Shown here piece after piece: positions 1 through 9,830 of a DNA stretch of 64,000 nt; the stretch's first letter is position 1, and every line of letters begins with the position of its first letter. The notes beneath the pieces were generated by a model that saw nothing but the letters and a program-made list of their open reading frames with translations, made no database searches and was not told the DNA's origin. The DNA is from Hyaloperonospora brassicae (Eukaryota > Oomycota > Peronosporomycetes > Peronosporales > Peronosporaceae). The position numbers were made by a program, and so were the translations under genes. Where the stretch lies: assembly GCA_947650285.1 (NCBI GenBank), contig CANTFL010000174.1:868001-932000 (forward strand). The letters run 5' to 3'.

Positions 1-951
1 ATACTGTTGCACAAGCCGTTCGTCACTGCCGCCTGCACGAACACCAGCGGAGCGCGGGGCATATGCATATGAAATAGACCAAAGCAGTAGCGTTGCTGTC
101 CGACCAGTCTGCGCTGGAGATCATGCCAGCCCCGAACTTGATGCACCCGCTCGTTTTTCAGCACGAATGCAGCCAAGTCTTCCGACGACAAGTCAATGCG
201 GTGAAAACGCATGCTGCCTTGCGTGGCGAACAAGTCCCGCATGATCAAATCCAAAAGTTCCAGCGCCTGCACACTGGCTGCCGGAAGTTCCTGCCGGTTG
301 CGCTCGATCAGTGTGGCCAAATCGACCCTCAGGTTCAGCAAGAACAACGGGCCGGGCTGTATCGTACCGACCAACAAGAAAAATTGCTCAGCAAGTGGTA
401 CAAGCCCGCGCTTGACGCTTTTGGAAATGTTCGGATCGTTCTTGCGACTAAAGCCTAGCGCCGCTGCTGTCACGTTTAGCACCAATCCAGACCGTTTGAT
501 CGAAGGCAACGTCTTCATCATTCGAGCCAGGTCGCGCACTCCAAGATCCACTGCTAGTGCCAGCACGAGCTCCAGCTTCTGTGCCTCGGTAAACATCTTG
601 TAGTCTTCGCACAAGCGCAGTGCAAATTCTCTGCGGTGTTTCAGACCAATCACAAAGCCGTCGCTCACGTCTGCATCTAGTAGTGCCTGCACGTAGTAGT
701 ATCGTACACACGATCACTCAAGCTCTCAGGCCACGTCCATCGGGACGCAACTATGTACCTCGATCGCTCCTGCGTACCTGGATCTGCTTCGTAAACTCGG
801 CGCGATCGAAGCGCACCGTCTCGACGGCAGTGGCGCTGCAGCCAGGACCTTCCCGCTTCACACGTTCAGCATCTCGGTACGTCAAATGTCGCCGTACCCA
901 CTCGTCGTCTCCATGGAACGTCCGAGGCGCTGCCGTCCGCGCCGCCTGCAT
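1..951 (-). CDS. MLYCD: malonyl-CoA decarboxylase, N-terminal part (runs off left edge)
   Basis: Converts malonyl-CoA to acetyl-CoA and CO2, setting malonyl-CoA levels for fatty-acid turnover. Exon 1 is 951-778, starting at an ATG; the intron is 777-687 (GT...AG, 91 bp, phase 0); exon 2 runs from 686 past the window edge. Translation of exon 2 shows the helical N-terminal domain (a segment reading FLLVGTIQPGPLFLLNLRVD, then VHQVRGWHDLQRRL). The start of the GNAT-like catalytic domain follows (CFGLFHMHMPRAPLVFVQAA). Both match the family in order and spacing. The C-terminal catalytic half lies outside. No clear N-terminal targeting peptide is visible in the 58 residues of exon 1, so mitochondrial, peroxisomal or cytosolic placement is open. 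It is divergent from Prp4 across 153 bp. Family identity is strong; the start codon is likely. Confidence 0.85.
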
Positions 952-1104
952 CGGTGTGCCGACTCGATGTTAATAAACACACTACCGCACCGTTTGATTT
1001 GTAACAGCTCCGAAAACGTTTTAATCCATGCGGATGCAAATATTACAATAACAAAGTCACAACACCGTTTGTGTTCGTATTGTGATTATTTGGCGCAAAC
1101 GACC
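952..1104. promoter_or_regulatory. shared divergent promoter region of malonyl-CoA decarboxylase and Prp4
   Basis: Only 153 bp separate the two start codons. The stretch is AT-rich compared with both coding regions, so transcription of both genes must start here. I see no unambiguous TATA box or oomycete Inr/FPR match. The call rests on gene geometry only. Confidence 0.4.
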
Positions 1105-2745
1105 ATGAGCGAGCGCAAGGGCATCTACTTTGGCGCTATTGACGCGAGCGCCAGCGACGCGCAGCGCGTCCGTCCTGACAGTGGTGTGTCACGTACGAAC
1201 GCAAGCCTCGAGGCGGCTGTTCGTGCGGGTAACGTGAACGTGTCGGGCAACGTGGAGACGGAGGTGCTCGAGCTATCCGAAAGCAGTCGCGCCGCCCAGG
1301 AAAAGCACGCGCAGCTCTTACGACGCGTTGAGGCGGAGAAGCGCGCGCGGCACGTCACGGTCCCGACGATAGTGGAGGAAGTTGTGCAGCGACTGCGTCA
1401 GATTGGCGAGCCGATCACGTTGTTCGGCGAGCGACCGGCGGACCGTCGCGAGCGACTGCGCGATATTCTGTCGCGACTGGACGTGGAAGCCGAAGAGAGC
1501 GGCTATGTCCGTCAAGTATTCGGAGAAAGTGAGCAGAACGGTGTTCAGGGATATGATGCTTCTGGTGAGAGGGCTGGATCAGCTGGAGAGGCTGCTTCTG
1601 CTGCTGCCAAACTCTCGACGACACACGAGGACCAGTTGTTCTATGTACCTCTTACGAACGAGAAGCTGAAGAAGGTGCGAGCTGCTATATTTGAACATAC
1701 TGTGATTGTTGTAGGAGCACGGCTGAAGCGAGAGCAGCAGGAGAAGCATATGGGTGCGGGAGAGCGAGCCCGTACTGTGGATCATCACACCGCTGAGCTC
1801 TATGCTACGGCACAAAAGATGGCAACTGTTGCCAGCCAGAACGGCGATGTGCGGCTGATTTCGGCCGTGAGGTTCTCAGCCGATGGCGGACATGTGGCCA
1901 CGGGGTCATGGAGTAGTCTGGTCAAGGTCTGGGACGCAGCGAGCGCGAACGAAGTCAAAGTCTTTCGTGGGCATGAAGATCGTGTGACTGGAGTGGCGTG
2001 GCATCCGAGCAAGGCTTTTTCTGAGATGACAGATGGCGCAGATTCCGTGTGCTTGTGCAGTGGCTCAGCTGATGGAACCGCACGGCTCTGGAGTGCGGCT
2101 CGCAATGAGCCTTTGGCTGTGTTGCGAGGCCATATGGCGCGTCTGGGCAAAGTAGCGTTCCATCCGCTTGGCGACTACGTCGGCACAACAAGTTTCGATC
2201 ACACATGGCGCCTATGGGACGTTGCTACAGCAAAAGAGCTGCTTTTGCAAGAAGGTCATTACACGGAAGTGTACGCCATCGCCTTCCAGAAAGACGGTGC
2301 GCTAGCAGCAACAGGCGACTTGAACGGGAACGGGCGCGTGTGGGACCTACGTTCTGGTAAGGCCATATTGCCCTTGCAAGGGCATTCCAAGCAGATTCTG
2401 TCGATGGACTTCGCTGCTAATGGTGTGCAACTTGCATCGGGCAGTGACGATCGCAGTGTTCGCATCTGGGACCTGAGACAGCAAAAGTGCTCGTACATGA
2501 TCCCAGCTCACAGCAAATTGGTGAGCGATGTCCGCTTCTCGCCCGCATCGAGCGAGCTCTTGCTGAGTGCGTCATATGACTCGTCCATTAAGCTGTGGAG
2601 AACGCGTGACTGGAAACTGATGACAACAATGCGCGGACATGATGGCAAGGTCATGTCGGCCGACTTTGCTCCGGACGAGAAGCATTTGGTGTCGTGCGGC
2701 TCCGATCGAACATTCAAACTATGGGCCCACGAGGATGAGTTTTGA
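1105..2745 (+). CDS. PRPF4: U4/U6 small nuclear ribonucleoprotein Prp4 (WD40)
   Basis: Component of the U4/U6 di-snRNP in the spliceosome, acting in the nucleus. The reading frame is open from 886, but the first ATG in good context is at 1105, giving 546 residues without introns. Around residues 80-120 lies the splicing-factor (SFM/PRP4) motif, including GEPITLFGERPADRRERLR, diagnostic for Prp4. Residues from about 250 to the end form seven WD40 repeats with repeated GH...WD spacing (for example LVKVWDAASANEVKVFRGHE), building the propeller that contacts Prp3 and the snRNA complex. Length fits the eukaryotic family (about 500-550). The N-terminal extension encoded from 886 is unlike the family, so I treat it as upstream leader. 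No truncation seen. Confidence 0.93.
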   Translation: MSERKGIYFGAIDASASDAQRVRPDSGVSRTNASLEAAVRAGNVNVSGNVETEVLELSESSRAAQEKHAQLLRRVEAEKRARHVTVPTIVEEVVQRLRQIGEPITLFGERPADRRERLRDILSRLDVEAEESGYVRQVFGESEQNGVQGYDASGERAGSAGEAASAAAKLSTTHEDQLFYVPLTNEKLKKVRAAIFEHTVIVVGARLKREQQEKHMGAGERARTVDHHTAELYATAQKMATVASQNGDVRLISAVRFSADGGHVATGSWSSLVKVWDAASANEVKVFRGHEDRVTGVAWHPSKAFSEMTDGADSVCLCSGSADGTARLWSAARNEPLAVLRGHMARLGKVAFHPLGDYVGTTSFDHTWRLWDVATAKELLLQEGHYTEVYAIAFQKDGALAATGDLNGNGRVWDLRSGKAILPLQGHSKQILSMDFAANGVQLASGSDDRSVRIWDLRQQKCSYMIPAHSKLVSDVRFSPASSELLLSASYDSSIKLWRTRDWKLMTTMRGHDGKVMSADFAPDEKHLVSCGSDRTFKLWAHEDEF

Positions 2746-4794
2746 GGTGTCAGTCGAGTCGAGATGTGCACTCGCCTGAACGTAGGCACCACATAGAGGT
2801 TATCGGCACAATGACAAGAGGACTTAGAGCTTTGACGATTTCGAGTATGATGCGCTTGAGTTTTGTGCGGACCAGTTCGAGCTCGGTTGGACATGCTGAC
2901 CAGCGACGGTGAGTTTGCCCTTGTGTTGCAATTCGCCTGTGTGCGCATCATGGTTCAGTAGCGACATTGCCAGCGTCCACAGACAGCAGGGCACCAAAAG
3001 CGCAACAACTCTTGGTGATGACAGGGTTCATTTGCCGCTTGAACGTCGGCTGACCGAGATGCTGATGTCGGGGAAGCCGTACGCAACCAGCACATTTTCC
3101 TAATGCGCGCCCAGACTCGTGTGACGTCTGCGTCAAGCCGTCTCTTAGCGTGATTGACGAAGCGCCATTGACACAATGACGGCCTCGCAGTCGCGTATGA
3201 TCCGTCCGATGAAGGTCGGTTTGATCATGGGTACGGTTTGATTGCGACAACGGTCGACGTCGTTTGCGATAACTTCGTTTGCCGTGCTTCGTGTTTGCTT
3301 GTACAGGTGTCACGTCCAGACAGTTGAGCTCAAACTGAATGCCATATCGACTTTAGACGCATCCACGCATGGCCGTGTACTTCGAGTACAGTGTGCCGCT
3401 CGGCCATTCACTGCGCTTGTTCGCTGTCGGTCTGTGCGGCTGACAAGCATGTCTTTTGTCCGGCAAAGCTGCGCTCATGCCTTTTCAGCAACAGTGATTG
3501 ATTCTAGGAAGTGGTCGCATCCACTCCCTCGTTGTGTTTTGTGTGCAAAGTACACCTGGACGCTTTGTCGTTCACGATCTCGGCGATGGTGAGTAAGCTG
3601 GCAACGAAGGGTATGGCTTCCGTGCAGCATTGGATGAGAAGTCAATACGTGCGCATTGCCCACCCTCCTTGTCGCTGCCACAACTTGGCTACACTCTGCT
3701 GGTGAGGACGAACCAACCAAGCATCGGATCAGGTGTGCACGTGCTTGCAAACTTTGTTGGAGGCCTGGTACAAGCAGAAAAGGCCTGTGTTGTATTCAGC
3801 ATAGCAGGCCCGGCTGATCGCTCGTTGGTGCATCGGAGCAGCATTGATCCGTCTTGTTGATCTTGGCCGTCCTTGTCGAGGAGACGAATGTGCCTGCTTG
3901 ATGTCCTTGCAGTCGAAGAACAGCTTTAGCTTCTTTACACGAGTTTGGGAACGCCTGGAAGTGACACTAGTTGGCAAGAGCTCTCTGCATTGCACTGCCA
4001 GTCATCATCTTGTTGGACTTGACCCTTCGACCTCGCGTCAAGCTGAGCTGATGGAGACATTGCGCTAGCGAATGCATGTCAGTGACGATGTAGCTTGGTT
4101 TATTTTGACATCAAAATCGTGATGTCAATAGCGAACGTGGATACTTCTCGACACTCCAACACGCTTCCCTCGAGAACAGGCGACCGACGAAACCGATGAG
4201 CACGGGTGCATCAACTTTACATGCGCGAACTCCTTTGTCGTCGTTGCCATTATGCTGCAGCTTCTGATGTTTGCCGTTTTTGTCTCCAGCAGCGGTTCCC
4301 AACAATCCGGTACATCTTGTCTGCGGTCATTCCAGCGACCGATGAGCCATCACTCGACCCACAAATCTCTGGATCAGCGCTGCATGATCAAAGACGCTGT
4401 GAATGATCGCGGACACAAGATCCATGCGGATGAGGGCAGCAAGACGCGAGCGTGTCTGTCGAGTTCAGTGGCGAAAAAATGTGAAATAGCAGCTCTTCAT
4501 TATCAGACAAACGTCGTGGCTTTTCCGCGAATGTCAATGAGACTACATCTTGCAACCTCCGCTTGCCTGGAACACAAAGCTGAGAGAATTGGTCGCGCTG
4601 CATCGGGTAGTCCAGCGATACGATAGCACCGCGTGATAGTGCTTAGTTGCAAAACAGAAAGAAGTACGTACACTCACTGCTTCGTCATTGTTCATTCCAT
4701 GGGCGAAGATCATACAACTGGGAACCCGTGATAAAGACCGAGTGTCAGGCCTACAGGACTCGCTTGACTTGGGTAGTTGTCGCTGTGGATGCTG
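2746..4794. other. intergenic stretch without a convincing gene
   Basis: This lies between the Prp4 stop and the Coq3 stop. Many short overlapping ORFs exist on both strands, but none shows a recognisable domain, consistent codon bias or plausible splice chaining. GC content stays gene-like, so a decayed or fast-evolving gene could be hidden here (for instance the frame at 3844-4068 +). I cannot support one. A perfect 9-bp inverted repeat is at 4105-4128. Confidence 0.5.
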
Positions 4795-5885
4795 CTACTC
4801 ATGCGGCTTAGTCGCGCACATGATGTAGTTGATGTCGGTGCATGTCGGATGTATACGCCAGCTCCGGAATATTGGATCACCCACGATACCTGACACGTCC
4901 TGTACGGCAAGGCCATCTTTCCTTATTTCTGCCTCAATCTCCTCAGGTTGCACAAACTTGTTCCACTCGTGCGTTCCTGGTGGGACGACTTGCAATACGT
5001 ATTCCGCAGCTCCTATAGCAAGCGCGGCTGACAGCAGAGTGCGGTTGATCGACGAGATGAACAGGAGACCACCAGGCTACGAACAATCACATCAAAATCC
5101 GCGATCTGTCAGACGCAATCCGCACACTCGACTCTACATCAAGAAGCACTAGCACAGCTGTTGCCCAAACCTTGACCAAGGGCGTGAGGGAGTGCAAGAA
5201 TGCCGGCACGTCGGCCACGTGCTCGATGACTTCCAGCGAGCATACGACGTCAAATCGCTCTCCTTGCGCTACCAGGTCATCTGCAGTAAGCATGACGATA
5301 CAAAAGAGCGTCACACGATTATCGGACCCCATCCTTTCAGCGGCTAGAGTACACGCTCTTGTTCACTCACCCGACGTGCAGAGACGGTAGTCGATACTGC
5401 TCGTGTGACGACTCATTGCTGCGTGCTTTCTCGCCGCCGCGATGTTGTCGTGTCCGGGATCGACCGACACCAGTGTGCCTCCAATGCGACACAATGCTTC
5501 GGACAGAATGCCGCCGCCACAGCCGATATCGGCCACGTTGAGTCCACGCAGCGGCATGGGATCGGCATCCGTCGTGCGTGCAAAGTGATCTATCACGTGG
5601 CTGCGAATGTACTTGACACGCACTGGATTCAGCTGGTGCAGGAGCCCCACGCCGGTCGTGCTTGTAGGCGCCCACCAATCGCTGCAAGAGGGACAATGGC
5701 CACGAGCGATCCGTCAAACATAACAAAGAGACGGAAGAGTGACAAGCAGAGACAACAAACGGCTGTAGAACGTACGAGGACACGGCATTGAATTTCCGCA
5801 CTTCGTCTTCGACGATCGTCGATAATGGGCGAGCGCCACGCCACGAGAGCGCGCTGGGCCGTGTCAAGGCGCGTGTCAACGACAT
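4795..5885 (-). CDS. COQ3: ubiquinone biosynthesis O-methyltransferase Coq3
   Basis: SAM-dependent methyltransferase making both O-methylations of the coenzyme Q ring, normally on the matrix side of the inner mitochondrial membrane. Four exons with GT-AG introns fit cleanly: 5885-5776, 5681-5371, 5280-5171 and 5076-4795, with reading phase kept at each junction. Exon 1 has an Arg/Ser/Ala-rich N-terminus (MSLTRALTRPSALSWRGARP), a plausible mitochondrial presequence, followed by the EVRKFNAVSSDWW motif of the UbiG/Coq3 family. Exon 2 carries the SAM-binding loop (NVADIGCGGGILSEAL) and the acidic residue of motif II (VSVDPG). Exon 3 has FDVVCSLEVIEHV. Exon 4 has the family C-terminus (GTHEWNKFVQPEEIE). 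All key parts are present. It is divergent from the 6161 gene. Confidence 0.92.
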
Positions 5886-6160
5886 GCTCCGTCCTGCCGA
5901 TCTTTTGGGTTGTAGTAGTTCTGGTTAGAGTGGAGAGAGACGCCGGGGTACATAGCTGTATACCGTATACAGACAGCTATCGAATAACTGATGTCCGTTT
6001 GATGGCCGGCAAGCAGTTACTTCACGACTATTTTTTGAGATGGAGTATTTTTTAGCGCGCGACGCAATAGCGCTGCTGCTGCTACGTCAAAGGGATCCGT
6101 CAAATAGTGTGCACCACTTCAATCAGCCGACACTCGGGCAATTTGGCACTTGTGCCAGAG
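5886..6160. promoter_or_regulatory. divergent intergenic region between COQ3 and the zinc-finger gene
   Basis: A 275-bp spacer between two outward-facing start codons, so it should hold both promoters. An in-frame upstream stretch (from 6107) precedes the chosen ATG of the right-hand gene and may be 5' leader. No motif is strong enough to name. Confidence 0.35.
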
Positions 6161-9100
6161 ATGAACCACGACGCTGGCAACGCCGGGGACGCCGCTCTTC
6201 AATCGAAGCGGGCGGCGCAAGAGAGCGGAGAGGACCGAGCAGCAAAGCACCTACGCTCCGATGCCTGGGCGAAGAACATCATGCACGGCCACGTGGTGGA
6301 CGACGCTGCAACACGCGCCATGTTCGATAGTCCACAGCAACACCAGCCAAACAGCTTCCAGTCCATGATGTCGTCGCTTCCGCTCTCATTGCAGCACCCC
6401 GTGATGGCCACAGCACCAAATATTGAGGACACACAGATTCAGGATACTCAGCGGCAGATCCAGCAGCGACAGCAGCAGCAACAGTACGCTGCAGCGATGG
6501 CAGGTGCGGCCCTTTTCTAGATGCAAAGCACACTCTTTTTCAGACTTCTGACCCAGTGGCACTAATTTTTTGTTGGGATTGACCAATGTATTGAAGATCG
6601 ATCTAGTGGTCTGCAACATCAAGTGGCTGTAGATTCGTCCATGATGACGGGCCAGCAAACATCTGCATGCCAGTTGACGACTACTCCAATGACATCGGTA
6701 GAACAGCCACAGGTCCACGTGCGTTCGGATACAAACATGCGCGTAGCTCCAGCACTTGGACACCAAGGAGTGGGATTCCACGCGAACCCGTCGAGTGGAG
6801 GTTCTACTCAGCAGCAGCAACAGACGTTGGCAGCAGCAGCTGTCCCTGTTGCCGATCAAGTGTCTGCAAGAATTGGAGTGCCTGCAACTCCCAGTGAAGC
6901 AGAAGCACTGTGTCTTATGTGCGGCAAGACAGGTGGCGTCTTTACTTGCAACGGTGGCTGCGGGCTTCGAGTGCACCCAACGTGCATTGGCGAGGATGCA
7001 ATTTTTCCGTTCATTGGTGAGAAGTGCTCTTGACGTGAGTAGAAGGCGATTGGTCACTTTGGTCTAACACGATGCTGATTACTTGTGACTGATCTAGTCG
7101 GCCAGCTCTGCGGAAGCTGCTTTATTGTCCAACAGAATCGTGCATCTCCGGAAGATCTAACGAAGGGAGGACCAAACGCACTGTCGGTGAGATACCAAGA
7201 CGCTGTGACTGTCATGCATATCAACGTGTCAGTACTGACTGTTCCTTGCGCCTTGTCGTGCTAGGTTCGAAGGGCGATCTTGTGCTTGAACTTGGAGACC
7301 AATAGTAGTGCGAACTTCGATAAATTTGGTCATTTAGCCTCATTGCGACTAGGAGAAATTGGTTTGGTGCGTCATACGTACTACCAGACGCTGGAGAGTG
7401 CATTGCTAACGTTGCGCGTTTCGTTTGTAGATTGCAGGCTATCCAATCAAGCCGTTCGCTGACAAGTTTGTCGAGCCTTATTTGCAAGTAAGGACTGCCC
7501 AGTAGTCCTCAAATGCTAAGAGAGTCCCCGCGTATAGCTCATAACACGAACTTCGTATGTGTCTGCAGCGCTGGATACGAGAAAAGCTCACGTCTACTGA
7601 CAGATGGATGCTGAATGTGCGCGACGTGTTTACCGTGATGATTGGACTCTACAGGTAATGCTATTTTGCAATATTGCTTTATCTACCTTACGCTATAGCT
7701 TGCTGACGAGTTGTTGCTTATGTCTGTTACCCTGTTTAGCCTGAAACAAGCTTGTCTTGCTCATGGCTTCCACGACAGAGTAATCGAGCTGATGAAAGCA
7801 CGCAACTTTACGGTAATGGATTACTTCGGTTGGCATCCAGCCATTGAAGGTCCCAATGCTCGGTGTTCGAGCTTGTGCGCTGTCTGCGGAGTGCGCAATG
7901 CGCCAAATGTTGACTTGTGTTCGCGCTGCCACCACAAACTTGTTTTTCCGACAACGTTTACCAAATACATAAGCACCCTCCTTGCTGCTTTTTACGCAGG
8001 TACGCAAAATGACGATTTTGTGCTGGCGTCATGATACCGTAGAGCCATCTGCTGTGTTCCTGTGCTCACAACTCTCATTCTGTAGAACAAGTGGGGATTC
8101 ATCTTGGAGCATCGACACTGGACGTCTTTGCGCATACCAACATGGTGCGAGGACTGTACAAGGGACTTCTTCCATTTGATGCTGACGGTGTCGTGTGGGA
8201 TCTGTTTACAGACCAGTTGAGTACTTGTTTCTCATGCGCGACTGCGGAACTGCGAACTGATTGCTATGCTTTTGTGTTTGTGAACTACGTTGTATGGTGT
8301 GCAATAGGTTGCGGATGATTTTTGGCTTTCTGGACATCATGAGCAATTTCAGCACATTGCAGCTGAACCCAGATCTGTTTGTGCCAGAGATTAGCATCAT
8401 CTTCAATGCTGCTTACGTGAATCAAGCCATGATAGCCAACGAGTTTGAGGTGGTGGGAAAGTTCCTTCAGTGCATGAAATTGTTTGGCTTTGCCAAAAGC
8501 CTGGAGAACAAAAACATGATCGAGTCTTGTGAGCGCTATTTGCTGTTCAAACACCTTCCTGACGGAAGCTGGTGCAAGATGAATGGTTCGACGGTAGACC
8601 GTTACAAGGCTACCGTCACATGCTCAAAGTAGGTTGCACAGAAACGGTTATGAGTCGGGTCTTTGTCTCACAATGTGTAACTACTGCCAATCTGTGTGTC
8701 CCAGGGCTCTCCTCGCACCGGCTTTTCGCGGGTACGGCCCGATCTCGCACGATTTCCAGCAACTTCTGGAAAAGTGGGCTCGAAAGTCGTCACCCACACT
8801 TCCCTCTACTGCTACAGCTGGGAGAAACCAGCCAGAGAGTACTGCAAGGATAAAGCTGCTTGCATCTGGAGCGACCGTGAAGGCGAATAGTCATGTGCGA
8901 CTCAAGCGTCTTGAGGCAATGTACAAGGTATACTGTAGACGATAGGAGTTGTTGTGTAGACTGACTTTTGACTCAAAGCTGATATTGGTGTTACGTTTGA
9001 TCAACTAGCGGCAAATCGCTCCAAAGGGATGCCAAGCCTCGTTGGAGTCTCTCATGACGGAGAGAATGAAGCAACTTTTGAAGGCTAGGAAGGTACATAG

Positions 9101-9783
9101 TGCTTTTGAAGTGGCTGGACCAGGCGGTATCTGAGATGCAGACTTTTGTGTGAATTGGCGTGTAGAATCTCGAAGCGCAGTCAAAACCAGGAGCTAGCAC
9201 AAAAGATAACAACTCCGGCAACGAGAAAACCAATCGGGTCAAGAAAGAGGAAGACGCCAGTGAGGAGGGAGAGTCCCGTCATGCTGGAAGTGAGGCACTG
9301 TTGAGCAAAGGCGATCAGCCGGTTGCTGCTGCTGCTGATGGCAACACGGATTCGGAGGACGTCAAGTCTGATCGTCCGTCAAACGATTACGATCTGAGTG
9401 GCACTGTAGTCTCCGCGGTGAAGAACCAGGATGAAGAGGATATGCTAACGAGCATGAGTTTGCACGAAGATCTGGAAATTTTCGACGGTTTGCAATTTGA
9501 AGACGGCGGTGGGATCATTGACATGAGCTTCCATCCCTTAGGGCCTCATGGAGCAACCGACACCAATAGAGGAGGACAAGCATTGGAAGAAACTGACGGC
9601 ACAGACGCTCCTGGACAGGAGGAGGATGACGAGGATGAAACGTTGGATGACAATGTGTATGACGACGACGAAGACGAAGACGGCACTGCCCACGTGTTGG
9701 ATAAGGACGGCTCCAGTCACCAATCAAGCATTGAGGTGGTAGATAAAAGCGATACCGCCGCGGATTTCCCTTCTGAAATGTGA
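6161..9783 (+). CDS. uncharacterised PHD-like/zinc-ribbon protein, 12 exons
   Basis: No function is assigned. Exons joined by GT-AG introns keep one frame of 910 residues: 6161-6503, 6597-7016, 7098-7186, 7265-7366, 7431-7487, 7569-7654, 7740-7999, 8086-8215, 8308-8628, 8705-8927, 9009-9092, 9166-9783. The N-terminal third is Gln/Ser-rich (polyglutamine near residues 105-115). A Cys/His finger follows (CLMCGKTGGVFTC, then HPTC and, after an intron, CGSC), resembling a PHD finger. A second motif, CAVCGVRNAPNVDLCSRC, looks like a zinc ribbon. The middle is helical, with W/F-rich blocks such as LPDGSW and FRGYGPISHDFQQLLEKW. The C-terminal 200 residues are very acidic. Composition suggests a nuclear, chromatin- or transcription-linked protein; that is inference. 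Its stop lies 47 bp from the stop of the convergent sorting nexin gene. Confidence 0.75.
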
Positions 9784-9830
9784 GTATTCCAGACGCTGAG
9801 ATCCCATAGATGTTCAAAAGCTCTAGCCGA

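Noticed and set aside
2508..4626. Many overlapping ORFs of 60-150 codons on both strands
   Set aside because: No domain, no splice chain, and the frame at 2508-2951 is mostly a shadow of Prp4. High GC makes random ORFs common.
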